From the NCBI GenBank assembly GCA_017428925.1, contig JAFRPY010000021.1, forward strand, positions 1 to 56,665: 56,665 bases of DNA, given 5' to 3'. Below are positions 43,417 to 51,275 of this stretch, piece by piece (position 1 is the first letter of the stretch; each line of letters begins with the position of its first letter). The position numbers were made by a program, and so were the translations under genes. The notes beneath the pieces are model-generated. The model was not told the DNA's origin and searched no databases. It worked only from the letters and a program-made list of their open reading frames with translations. This DNA is from Prevotella sp. (GTDB lineage: Bacteria > Bacteroidota > Bacteroidia > Bacteroidales > Bacteroidaceae).

Positions 43417-43989
43417 TTATTTCCTCAAGATAGTAACCACGCCGTTAACCGATAGCTTTATGATGCTCGATGGCACATGCGGTTTCTTTTCCTGCCGGCG
43501 CGAGAAGCACACATAGTCAACAGCCTCAAGCAGTTCAGGTGTAATGTCCGCATAATTCTGCGCTGGTGGTTGTCCGCTGATATTGGCACTCGTCGAGACG
43601 ATGGCTTTCTGGAATCTGTAGCACAATTCTTTCGAGAACTCTTCCTTGGTAATGCGCATCGCAATACTTCCATCCTCGGCTATCAGGTTGGGAGCCAGGT
43701 TAACTGCACCGTCCAGAATAATAGTTGTCGGCTTGATGGCCAGGTCGAAAATGTCCCAAGCCACATTGGGCACATCCCTGACGTAGCGTTGCAGACGGGC
43801 ATCGCTATCAACGAGGCATATCATGGCCTTCGAGTCGTCGCGCTGCTTGATTCGATAGACCTTTGCCACAGCTTCCTCGTTGGTTGCATCGCAACCTATA
43901 CCCCATACGGTATCGGTGGGATATAGTATCACCCCACCCTTCCGCATCACTTCCACAGCATTCTGGATATCTTCTTTCTTGTTCATCAT
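43417..43989 (-). CDS. tsaC: Threonylcarbamoyl-AMP synthase
   Basis: TsaC/Sua5/YrdC makes threonylcarbamoyl-AMP from Thr, bicarbonate and ATP for the t6A37 tRNA modification, the substrate later thiolated by MtaB. The 190-residue protein has GGVILYPTDTVWGIGCDA, KVYRIKQRDDSKAM, a long central barrel and STSANISGQP. The first of two adjacent ATGs (43989) was taken. A TTG-start frame from 44007 overlaps the promoter -7 element and is excluded. It is a YrdC-only (TsaC-like) form without the Sua5 domain. Confidence 0.93.
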   Translation of the reverse strand: MMNKKEDIQNAVEVMRKGGVILYPTDTVWGIGCDATNEEAVAKVYRIKQRDDSKAMICLVDSDARLQRYVRDVPNVAWDIFDLAIKPTTIILDGAVNLAPNLIAEDGSIAMRITKEEFSKELCYRFQKAIVSTSANISGQPPAQNYADITPELLEAVDYVCFSRRQEKKPHVPSSIIKLSVNGVVTILRK

Positions 43990-44004
43990 AACATTATGTT
44001 GGGG

Positions 44005-44012
44005 CAAAGGTA
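44005..44012 (-). promoter_or_regulatory. -7 element of tsaC
   Basis: CAAAGGTA on plus is TACCTTTG on minus. It ends 15 bp before the ATG, so the leader is probably only about 10 nt. Confidence 0.55.
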
Positions 44013-44076
44013 CAACAAAAATCCGATTAAACGAAACTAATGATGATTTAATTTAGACAGTATCTCTAATAAATAA

Positions 44077-44106
44077 ATTATGTACGCGCATACGCACGTA
44101 CATAAT
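44077..44106. terminator. Palindromic hairpin between glk and tsaC
   Basis: ATTATGTACG and CGTACATAAT form a 10-bp perfect inverted repeat with a 10-nt loop (CGCATACGCA). It lies 36 bp after the glk stop. T-runs are weak, so it could also be a regulator site. Confidence 0.5.
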
Positions 44107-44141
44107 ATTAGTATAAAAGATTGTCTGCTATTTGTTAATGG

Positions 44142-45122
44142 TTATAGTTCCCAACCAATAGCTGATGCACCAAGAACTGCAGCCGACGAACCGTCGAGAC
44201 CGCTGACCAAGAACTTTGCCTTGCCCTTGAACACCTTCAGCACGTTCTTGTTGTAGCTTTCCTCGATGGGTTTCATGATAAGGTCGCCAGCTTTTGTCAT
44301 GCCGCCGAAGAAAATGAATGCCTCGGGAGATGCGAAAGCAGCGAAATCGGCACAAGCCTTACCGAGCATGTCACCCGTGAACTCATAAATGCGCTTAGCC
44401 AGGGCATCACCCTTTCCAGCAGCAATCGAGACGTCAAGGGATGTAATCTGCTCTGCGTCCATCTCACGGAGCAATGATGGTTCGTCACTCTTTTGCAGGA
44501 ACTCGCGTGCCGAACGGGCAACGCCAGTGGCAGAGCAATAGCACTCTAAACATCCCTGACGACCGCATCCGCAAACTCTTCCACCCTCGCGAACCATAGT
44601 GACGTGGCCAAGTTCCCCTGCAAAACCGTCGCAGCCATATACCAGCTGACCATTGATGACGATGCCCGAGCCTACGCCCGTTCCCAGAGTGAGAACGATG
44701 AAGTTCTTCATGCCGCGTGCTACGCCATAGGTCATCTCACCCACAGCTGCTGCATTGGCGTCGTTAGTCAGTCCTACGGGGATTCCGCTCAATCTGTCGC
44801 TGAACATCTGTGCCAGGGGCACGATGCCGTTATGTGCCCAAGTCAGGTTTGGAGCAAACTCGATGGTTCCTGTATAGTAGTTGCCATTAGGAGCTCCGAT
44901 ACCCATTGCCTTGATCGTTTGAATGCCGCCCACCTGCTCGATAATCACCTGTAGAGCATCTATGCATGCGTCGACATAATCCTCAACCTTGTCATAGCCT
45001 TGCGTCTTGATAGCCGTCGTAGCCTTAATCTCGCCACGTGCATCCACGATTCCAAACACCGAGTTGGTACCTCCTAAATCCAAGCCAATCACATATGGCT
45101 TAATTGATGGTCGTTCTGTCAT
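44142..45122 (-). CDS. glk: ROK-family glucokinase
   Basis: The 326-residue protein has the ROK fold: phosphate-binding IGLDLGGTNSVFGIVD (12-27), GIGAPNG, catalytic TNDANAAAVGE, GTGVGSGIV, and the zinc motif CGCGRQGCLECYCS. Such kinases phosphorylate glucose, less often mannose, fructose or N-acetylsugars. Absence of a DNA-binding N-terminal domain argues for an enzyme rather than a repressor. It is monocistronic, with a promoter back-to-back with the LysE gene. Glucose is the likeliest substrate. Confidence 0.9.
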   Translation of the reverse strand: MTERPSIKPYVIGLDLGGTNSVFGIVDARGEIKATTAIKTQGYDKVEDYVDACIDALQVIIEQVGGIQTIKAMGIGAPNGNYYTGTIEFAPNLTWAHNGIVPLAQMFSDRLSGIPVGLTNDANAAAVGEMTYGVARGMKNFIVLTLGTGVGSGIVINGQLVYGCDGFAGELGHVTMVREGGRVCGCGRQGCLECYCSATGVARSAREFLQKSDEPSLLREMDAEQITSLDVSIAAGKGDALAKRIYEFTGDMLGKACADFAAFASPEAFIFFGGMTKAGDLIMKPIEESYNKNVLKVFKGKAKFLVSGLDGSSAAVLGASAIGWEL

Positions 45123-45166
45123 AATTAAATTACTATTTAGTTATTAGAAAAAGTCGTGTATCACGG

Positions 45167-45174
45167 CAAAGGTA
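45167..45174 (-). promoter_or_regulatory. -7 element of glk
   Basis: CAAAGGTA on plus is TACCTTTG on minus, 44 bp before the ATG. Confidence 0.5.
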
Positions 45175-45237
45175 TGAAAAAACTCTCACCGACACAAATT
45201 TTAATGTCATAAAATTACATAAATCAAGAAAATTTAC

Positions 45238-45245
45238 TACCTTTG
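45238..45245 (+). promoter_or_regulatory. -7 element of the LysE-DUF4924-rmlD-prfC transcript
   Basis: TACCTTTG ends nine bases before the first ATG (45255), implying a leader of only a few bases. It rules out the TTG start at 45243. Confidence 0.6.
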
Positions 45246-45254
45246 CACTCAAAT

Positions 45255-45929
45255 ATGATGCCATTTTCTTTTCAAATAGACTTTGTCAATCTGATATTCA
45301 AGGGTATCTTGATTGGCATCATCGCCTCAGCTCCGATGGGGCCAGTTGGTGTACTATGTGTTCAGCGTACGCTCAACAAGGGAAGATGGTACGGATTTAT
45401 CACGGGCGTCGGTGCTTCTGTCTCCGACATCATCTACGCCATGATTACCGGCTTCGGTATGTCGTTCGTAATGAACCTGGTCAACAATGCCGAAACAAAG
45501 TTCCTGCTTCAGATTCTTGGTAGCATCATTCTCCTTATCTTCGGCATCATCTCCTTCCGCGCCAACCCCACGAAGAACATGCACGTAAGCAGCAAACAGA
45601 AGGGAACACTCTGGCACAATGGCATCACGGCCTTTCTGGTTACCTTCTCCAACCCGCTCATCATCTTTCTCTTCATGGGTTGTTTTGCCCAGTTCGCCTT
45701 TGTCGTACCCAACCATCCACTCGAGATGTTCTTCGGTTACCTCAGCATCGTCTTCGGTGCCCTGCTCTGGTGGTATGGCCTCACATGGGTCATCGACAAG
45801 GTGCGCACCATCTTCGACACCTCAGGCATCATTATCATCAACAAGGTGATCGGCAGCGTCGTCATCCTATTCTCCCTCATTGTGCTCTTTGGGACAATGT
45901 TTAACCTTTACACATTACCCGAGTTCTGA
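45255..45929 (+). CDS. LysE-family amino-acid exporter-like membrane protein
   Basis: The 224-residue protein has about six transmembrane segments and the LysE/RhtB signature GIIASAPMGPVGVLCVQRTLNKGRW near the N-terminus. A conserved NPLIIFLFMG lies around residue 135. The family exports amino acids or related small molecules from the cytoplasm; the substrate is unknown. It is the first gene of a probable operon with DUF4924, rmlD and prfC. Two adjacent ATGs (45255 and 45258) are possible starts, both directly downstream of the -7 element. Confidence 0.88.
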   Translation: MMPFSFQIDFVNLIFKGILIGIIASAPMGPVGVLCVQRTLNKGRWYGFITGVGASVSDIIYAMITGFGMSFVMNLVNNAETKFLLQILGSIILLIFGIISFRANPTKNMHVSSKQKGTLWHNGITAFLVTFSNPLIIFLFMGCFAQFAFVVPNHPLEMFFGYLSIVFGALLWWYGLTWVIDKVRTIFDTSGIIIINKVIGSVVILFSLIVLFGTMFNLYTLPEF

Positions 45930-45961
45930 GTCTCCGAATAGATATTTACTTCTATTTCATC

Positions 45962-46510
45962 ATGTACATAGCCCAACAACTTCGCAAGGAAAACATTGCA
46001 GAATACCTGCTCTATATGTGGCAAGTCGAAGACCTTCTTCGTGCCTACGGATGCTCGCTGAGCAACATCAGGCGCGAATATATCGACCGCTTCAACTATA
46101 CCGACGAACAGAAGGCCGAGATGACCGACTGGTATGGCGACCTCATCCGCATGATGAACCAGGAAGGATGTCGCCAAAAAGGCCATCTGCAAATCAACCG
46201 CGTGGTGATGCAACAGCTCATGGAACTCAATGCCCAGCTGCTCAGCAGCACCAAGTTCCCGTTCTACACCAGCGAATACTACAAGGTGCTGCCCTATATT
46301 GTCGAGTTGCGCCGTCGCGGCAATGCCGATGAACCCGAGATTGAAACCTGCTTCAACGCCCTCTATGGCACGATGCTCCTCCGTCTGCAAAAAAAAGAAA
46401 TCAGTCCCGACACCAATCATGCCATCAAGGAAATCACCACCTTCATCGGCATGCTCTCCGACTACTACAAAGCGGACAAGGCCGGTGACCTTGTCCTAAA
46501 TGACAACTGA
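45962..46510 (+). CDS. DUF4924 family protein
   Basis: The 182-residue protein starts MYIAQQLRKENIAEYLLYMWQVED, the hallmark of DUF4924, an all-helical Bacteroidetes family of unknown function. It has no signal peptide, membrane segment or recognised catalytic motif. The start at 45962 matches the family N-terminus. It lies 32 bases after the LysE gene and 20 before rmlD, apparently in one transcript. From memory this gene commonly precedes rmlD and prfC in Bacteroidales, which hints at a housekeeping role but gives no mechanism. Confidence 0.82.
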   Translation: MYIAQQLRKENIAEYLLYMWQVEDLLRAYGCSLSNIRREYIDRFNYTDEQKAEMTDWYGDLIRMMNQEGCRQKGHLQINRVVMQQLMELNAQLLSSTKFPFYTSEYYKVLPYIVELRRRGNADEPEIETCFNALYGTMLLRLQKKEISPDTNHAIKEITTFIGMLSDYYKADKAGDLVLNDN

Positions 46511-46530
46511 TTAAAACGCGTAGCGAACAT

Positions 46531-47379
46531 ATGAAGATTTTAATTACTGGCTGTAACGGCCAACTTGGCAACGAGATTCAGTTGCTCGAAAAGGAACATA
46601 GCGAACACCAGTGGTTCAATACCGACGTCGGCGAACTCGACATTACCGACCAGTTGGCCATCGAGCAGTTCATTCAGGAAAAACAGATTGATGGCATCGT
46701 CAACTGCGCGGCCTATACCGCCGTCGACAAGGCCGAGTCCGACAAGGAACTCTGCACCACGCTCAACACCGTGGCACCTGCCTATCTGGCTGCCGCCATC
46801 GAGAAGCGCGGAGGATGGATGATACAAATCAGCACCGACTATGTGTTCGACGGCTCCAAGCACACACCCTATGTGGAGACCGACACCCCATGCCCCGACA
46901 GCGTCTATGGTAGCACCAAGCTGGCCGGTGAATTCGGCGTACAGAAATTCTGCCGCAACACTATGATCATCCGCACGGCTTGGCTCTACTCCACCTTCGG
47001 CAACAACTTCGTGAAGACAATGATCCGATTGGGCAACGAGCGTCCCGAGCTGGGCGTCATCTTCGACCAGATAGGAACGCCCACCTATGCGCGCGACCTT
47101 GCACAGGTCATTTTGACTGCCATCGAGAAAGGCATCCGTCCCGGTGTCTACCACTTCTCGAACGAGGGAGTCATCTCGTGGTACGATTTCACAAAGGCCA
47201 TCCACCGCATCGCCGGCAACTCGTCGTGCCATGTGCGTCCGCTTCACACCTCCGAATATCCCACACCAGCCAAGCGTCCCGCCTACAGCGTGCTCGACAA
47301 GACAAAAATCAAAGAAACATACGATATCGAAATCCCCTACTGGGAAGAAAGCCTCAAAGACTGTATTGAGAAACTATGA
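46531..47379 (+). CDS. rmlD: dTDP-4-dehydrorhamnose reductase
   Basis: RmlD reduces dTDP-4-dehydro-L-rhamnose to dTDP-L-rhamnose. The 282-residue short-chain dehydrogenase-type protein has [12 protein letters not shown] (cofactor loop), [20 protein letters not shown] and the catalytic YxxxK in [24 protein letters not shown] and [12 protein letters not shown] follow. Its stop overlaps the prfC start (ATGA at 47376-47379). The matching rmlA lies 7 kb upstream, separated by the tsaC and glk groups, so the rhamnose genes are split. Confidence 0.95.
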   Translation: MKILITGCNGQLGNEIQLLEKEHSEHQWFNTDVGELDITDQLAIEQFIQEKQIDGIVNCAAYTAVDKAESDKELCTTLNTVAPAYLAAAIEKRGGWMIQISTDYVFDGSKHTPYVETDTPCPDSVYGSTKLAGEFGVQKFCRNTMIIRTAWLYSTFGNNFVKTMIRLGNERPELGVIFDQIGTPTYARDLAQVILTAIEKGIRPGVYHFSNEGVISWYDFTKAIHRIAGNSSCHVRPLHTSEYPTPAKRPAYSVLDKTKIKETYDIEIPYWEESLKDCIEKL

Positions 47380-48971
47380 ATCAAGAAATAGAAAGAAGAC
47401 GCACCTTTGCCATCATCAGCCACCCCGATGCCGGTAAGACCACGCTGACCGAGAAGTTCCTGCTTTTCGGCGGACAGATTCAGGTGGCCGGAGCCGTCAA
47501 GAGCAACAAAATCAAGAAGACGGCTACTTCCGACTGGATGGACATCGAGAAACAACGCGGAATCTCCGTCTCCACATCCGTTATGGAGTTCGATTACACC
47601 CCTCCTTCTGAGGGGCAGGAGGAGGCCTATAAGGTGAACATCCTCGACACCCCGGGACACCAGGACTTTGCCGAGGACACCTACCGCACCCTGACGGCCG
47701 TCGATTCCGCCATCATCGTCGTCGACGGAGCCAAGGGCGTGGAGGCACAGACGCGCAAACTGATGAACGTCTGCCGCATGCGCAACACACCCGTCATCAT
47801 CTTCATCAACAAGATGGACCGCGAAGGCCGCGACCCCTTCGACCTGCTCGACGAGTTGGAGAACGAACTCGAAATCAAGGTGCGCCCGCTCTCATGGCCC
47901 ATCAACCAGGGCGCCAAGTTCAAGGGCGTCTATAATATCTACGAGCAGAAACTCGACCTCTTCACCCCCGACAAACAGCGCGTCACCGAAAAGGTAGAGG
48001 TGGACATCAACGATGCCGCTGTCCTCGCCGACTTTGTGGGTGAGCAGAATGCCGAGAAACTGCTCGAAGACCTCGAACTCATCGACGGTGTCTATCCTCC
48101 GTTCGACGTCGAAACCTATCGCTCTGCCGAGGTGGCACCCGTTTTCTTCGGCTCGGCGCTCAACAACTTCGGCGTTCAGGAACTGCTCAACTGCTTCGTC
48201 GAGATAGCCCCCAGTCCCCGTCCCACAAAGGCCGAGGAGCGCATGGTGGAACCCGAGGAACCCAAGTTCACGGGATTCATCTTCAAGATAACGGCCAACA
48301 TCGACCCCAACCACCGTTCGTGTATCGCCTTCTGCAAAGTATGCTCTGGAAAGTTCGTGCGCAACCAGCCCTATCTCCATGTGCGCCAGGGCAAGACGCT
48401 GCGCTTCTCCTCCCCCACCCAGTTCATGGCCCAGCGCAAGAGCACCATCGAGGAAGCATGGCCAGGCGACATCGTGGGACTGCCCGACAATGGCATCTTC
48501 AAGATTGGCGACACCCTCACCGAGGGCGAACAGCTTCATTTCCGCGGCCTCCCCTCCTTCTCGCCCGAGATGTTCAAATACATCGAGAACGACGACCCCA
48601 TGAAGTCGAAGCAGTTGCAGAAAGGCATCGACCAGTTGATGGACGAAGGCGTGGCACAGTTGTTCATCAACCAGTTCAACGGCCGCAAGATTATCGGCAC
48701 CGTCGGACAACTGCAGTTCGAAGTCATCCAGTACCGTCTGGAGAACGAGTACAATGCCCGTTGCCGTTGGGAGCCCGTCCACCTCTACAAAGCATGCTGG
48801 ATAGAGGCCGACGACGAGAAGGAACTCGAGGCTTTCAAGAAGCGCAAATACCAGTATATGGCCAAGGACAAAGAAGGCCGCGACGTCTTCCTTGCCGATT
48901 CAGGCTATGTGCTCCAAATGGCCCAGCAAGATTTTGAAAATATCCGCTTCCACTTCACATCGGAATTCTGA
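47376..48971 (+). CDS. prfC: Peptide chain release factor 3
   Basis: RF3 is the GTPase that recycles RF1/RF2 after termination. The 531-residue protein has the P-loop SHPDAGKTT (15-23), [12 protein letters not shown] (switch I), DTPGHQD (91-97), [21 protein letters not shown] (G4), and domains II-III ending in the C-terminal [18 protein letters not shown]. Residues 75-84 ([10 protein letters not shown]) look like a small insertion between MEFDY and [11 protein letters not shown], where E. coli RF3 has only a few residues. The corresponding DNA resembles the G/C palindromic repeat family. Confidence 0.95.
   Translation: MNQEIERRRTFAIISHPDAGKTTLTEKFLLFGGQIQVAGAVKSNKIKKTATSDWMDIEKQRGISVSTSVMEFDYTPPSEGQEEAYKVNILDTPGHQDFAEDTYRTLTAVDSAIIVVDGAKGVEAQTRKLMNVCRMRNTPVIIFINKMDREGRDPFDLLDELENELEIKVRPLSWPINQGAKFKGVYNIYEQKLDLFTPDKQRVTEKVEVDINDAAVLADFVGEQNAEKLLEDLELIDGVYPPFDVETYRSAEVAPVFFGSALNNFGVQELLNCFVEIAPSPRPTKAEERMVEPEEPKFTGFIFKITANIDPNHRSCIAFCKVCSGKFVRNQPYLHVRQGKTLRFSSPTQFMAQRKSTIEEAWPGDIVGLPDNGIFKIGDTLTEGEQLHFRGLPSFSPEMFKYIENDDPMKSKQLQKGIDQLMDEGVAQLFINQFNGRKIIGTVGQLQFEVIQYRLENEYNARCRWEPVHLYKACWIEADDEKELEAFKKRKYQYMAKDKEGRDVFLADSGYVLQMAQQDFENIRFHFTSEF
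47599..47625 (+). repeat. G/C-rich palindromic repeat, copy F (inside prfC, diverged)
   Basis: CCCCTC, C/TTCT, GAGGGG (6-bp stem), CA, GGAGGAGG follows the family layout in plus orientation. It encodes the PPSEGQEEA insertion, in a third reading frame compared with copies B and D. The copy is diverged, so membership is less certain. Confidence 0.5.
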
Positions 48972-48987
48972 TGCTATTTCTTAGTCC

Positions 48988-49119
48988 CCAATTAGACTTT
49001 AATTGCGTTGCATTTAGACTTTGATTGCATTGCATTTAGACTTTATTTGCATTGCATTTAGACTTTAATTGCGTTGCATTTAGACTTTATTTGGGATGGA
49101 ATTAGACTTTGATTTGAAA
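48988..49119. repeat. 22-bp tandem array, type i, six units
   Basis: Six 22-bp units start at 48988, 49010, 49032, 49054, 49076 and 49098, with the core GCATTTAGACTTTATTTGC. It is the same unit family as at 27522-27631, and lies between the convergent 3' ends of prfC and trpG. Confidence 0.9.
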
Positions 49120-49159
49120 GAAAACCATTTCCGTTTTAAGGAGTGGAGATTGAATAAAC

Positions 49160-49247
49160 TTTCCACTGAGCAAATACCTCCTTTCCGCTGAGCAGAAGCC
49201 TCCTTTCCGCTGAGCGAAAACGGGGTTTCCAATCAGTAGAAACCCCG
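49160..49247. repeat. 22-bp tandem array, type ii, four units
   Basis: Units start at 49160, 49182, 49204 and 49226, each beginning TTTCC. They mix CGCTGAGC and AATCAGT variants of the unit at 10812-10877. It lies 40 bp from the type i array in the same gap. Confidence 0.8.
49217..49247 (-). terminator. Probable terminator of the trp operon
   Basis: CGGGGTTTC (49221-49229) and GAAACCCCG (49239-49247) form a 9-bp perfect stem, followed on the minus strand by TTTT. It is built from the last type ii unit and lies 26 bp after the trpG stop. Confidence 0.65.
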
Positions 49248-49273
49248 CATCCGATAAATGATTATTTCAGAAT

Positions 49274-49834
49274 TCAGCCTATCCAGTTCTGAAGAATCTG
49301 ACGGCCATCTGGCGTGAGTACACTCTCGGGATGGAACTGGATGCCATGGATGTCGAATTCCCTGTGGCGCAGGGCCATGATCTGCCCCTCGTCGCTCTCG
49401 GCGGTGATTTCCAGACAATCGGGGAAACCTTCCTTCGACACTACCCACGAATGATAGCGACCCATGGTGATGCGGCGGGGAAGGCCGGCGAAAACTGGGT
49501 CGATACCGAACTGGGTGCCCTCGGTGGCTACGCCATGGAACACGTCGGAGAGATTGGTGAGATGGGCTCCAAAGACTTCGCCGATGGCCTGATGACCAAG
49601 ACATACACCGAAGATGGGCTTCCGCCCGGCATAGGTGCGGATGACGTCGAGCAGCAGCCCGGCCTCGGAAGGAATGCCGGGACCTGGCGAGAGCACAATC
49701 TTGTGGAATTCCTCTAACTGCTGCAACTGGAACTGGTCGTTGCGGAAGACGGTGACCTCGGCGCCGAGTTCCTTGATGAGATGACTCAGGTTGTAGGTGA
49801 ACGAGTCGTAATTGTCAATGATAACTATCTTCAT
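49274..49834 (-). CDS. trpG: Anthranilate synthase glutaminase component
   Basis: TrpG hydrolyses glutamine to feed ammonia to TrpE. The 186-residue class I amidotransferase has VIIDNYDSFTYNL at the start, LSPGPGIPSEAG, the nucleophile C78 in GVCLGHQ, and the His-Glu pair in GIQFHPES (H168, E170). It is not fused to TrpD or TrpE. It is the last gene of the trp operon, one base after the trpE stop. It could also serve aminodeoxychorismate synthase (PabA role) as in some bacteria. Confidence 0.95.
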   Translation of the reverse strand: MKIVIIDNYDSFTYNLSHLIKELGAEVTVFRNDQFQLQQLEEFHKIVLSPGPGIPSEAGLLLDVIRTYAGRKPIFGVCLGHQAIGEVFGAHLTNLSDVFHGVATEGTQFGIDPVFAGLPRRITMGRYHSWVVSKEGFPDCLEITAESDEGQIMALRHREFDIHGIQFHPESVLTPDGRQILQNWIG

Positions 49835-49835
49835 G

Positions 49836-51257
49836 TTACATGTCCTCCGCTAAAATTATGGCACGGCGCAATGCACCGAGCTTGTTGTTGACTTCTTGTA
49901 ATTCGTATTCCTCGTTGCTCTTGGCCACGATGCCGCCGCCCGCCTGGAACCACAGTTCGTTGTTGCGCGAGACGAATGTGCGGATGGTGATGGCCTGGTT
50001 CAACGAGCCGTTCAGGCCGATGTAGCCAATGCAGCCGCCATAGGCACCACGGTTGTGAGGCTCGTACTCGGAAATGAGTTGCATGGCCCTCACCTTGGGC
50101 GCACCCGAGAGTGTACCAGCCGGGAAGGTGTCGATGAAGGCCTTGATGGGGTCGGCGCCCTCGTCGAGGGTTCCGCTGACGCGGCTGACGAGGTGGATGA
50201 CGTGACTATAGTACTGAAGGTCTTTGTAGAAATCTACCTTCACGTCGTGGCAGTTGCGCGAGAGGTCGTTGCGTGCCAAATCGACAAGCATGACGTGCTC
50301 GGCATTCTCCTTGGGGTCGTTGCGCAGGTACTCAGCATTCTTGCGGTCGGCCTCGGCATCGCCTGTTCGCTTAGTGGTGCCGGCAATGGGGTCGATGTAG
50401 GCCTTGCGGCCCTCGATGCGGCAATGGGTCTCGGGACTGGAGCCGAAGATGCGGAAACCGCCGAAATCGAAATAGAACAGGTAGGGACTGGGATTGATGC
50501 TGCGAAGGGCGCGGTAGAGCTTGAAGTCGTCGCCCTCGTACTTCTGGATGAAGCGGCGCGAGATGACAATCTGGAACACGTCGCCGCGCAGACAATGCTG
50601 GATGCCACGGCGGATGTTGGCCTTGTGCTCATCGTCGGTGAGCGGCGAAGTGACCTCGCCAACGGGATGGAACCCGTAGGGCTTCACATTGGCTCGGTTC
50701 ATCTGACGGAGAATATCCTCGACGACACGCTCGCCCTGTGCCTCATCGTGCTCATGGATGGTCACGATGGTCATCTTGTTGTTGAAATGGTCGAAGATGA
50801 TGATGTCGCGATAGAGCAGATAGTACATGTCGGGGGCATCGTTTTTCTCCTGTGTCTCATCCTTCACGGGGATGTCCTCGAAGTAGCGGACGGCATTAAA
50901 CGAAGTGTATCCATAGAGTCCGCAATTATCTGAAAAGTCGCCAGTTACCTGGAATCTGTTCAAGAAGTCATTGATGGCGTTGTCGGAACGGTATTCCTTG
51001 TTCACCACATGGCGCTGCTCTGAGCCATCGGGGAACGTGAGTATGCTCTCGCCATGAGAGATGGCCACCGATGCGATGGGGTTGATGCCGATGAACGACC
51101 GCGAGTTGTTGGCGTCGTGATAGTCGCTACTCTCCATCAATGCCGACTGGGGATAGATGTCGCGCAGGTGCATATAGACGCCCACGGGGGTGTAAAGGTC
51201 GGCCAGGATGGTTCGCGACGAGGTCGCGTAAGCCCACTTCTTTGTATTCTTGTCCAT
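49836..51257 (-). CDS. trpE: Anthranilate synthase component I
   Basis: TrpE makes anthranilate from chorismate. The 473-residue protein has the tryptophan feedback-site motif as ALMESSDYHD (LLES-like, about 39-48). The chorismate-binding core contains FQIVISRRF, GSSPETHCRIEGRKAYIDPIAGTTKRT, ENAEHVMLVDLARNDLSR, GTLSGAPKVRAM and QAGGGIVAKSNEEYE. The intact inhibition motif suggests end-product control in addition to the upstream attenuator. It follows trpB by 18 bases and precedes trpG by one. Confidence 0.96.
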   Translation of the reverse strand: MDKNTKKWAYATSSRTILADLYTPVGVYMHLRDIYPQSALMESSDYHDANNSRSFIGINPIASVAISHGESILTFPDGSEQRHVVNKEYRSDNAINDFLNRFQVTGDFSDNCGLYGYTSFNAVRYFEDIPVKDETQEKNDAPDMYYLLYRDIIIFDHFNNKMTIVTIHEHDEAQGERVVEDILRQMNRANVKPYGFHPVGEVTSPLTDDEHKANIRRGIQHCLRGDVFQIVISRRFIQKYEGDDFKLYRALRSINPSPYLFYFDFGGFRIFGSSPETHCRIEGRKAYIDPIAGTTKRTGDAEADRKNAEYLRNDPKENAEHVMLVDLARNDLSRNCHDVKVDFYKDLQYYSHVIHLVSRVSGTLDEGADPIKAFIDTFPAGTLSGAPKVRAMQLISEYEPHNRGAYGGCIGYIGLNGSLNQAITIRTFVSRNNELWFQAGGGIVAKSNEEYELQEVNNKLGALRRAIILAEDM

Positions 51258-51275
51258 AATCGTTGTGTTTTTAGT

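Noticed and set aside
45243-45254. TTG start for the LysE gene
   Set aside because: The TTG is part of the promoter -7 element and would not be transcribed.
48176-48782. Antisense open frames within prfC
   Set aside because: Shadow frames of a conserved GTPase gene; no independent evidence.
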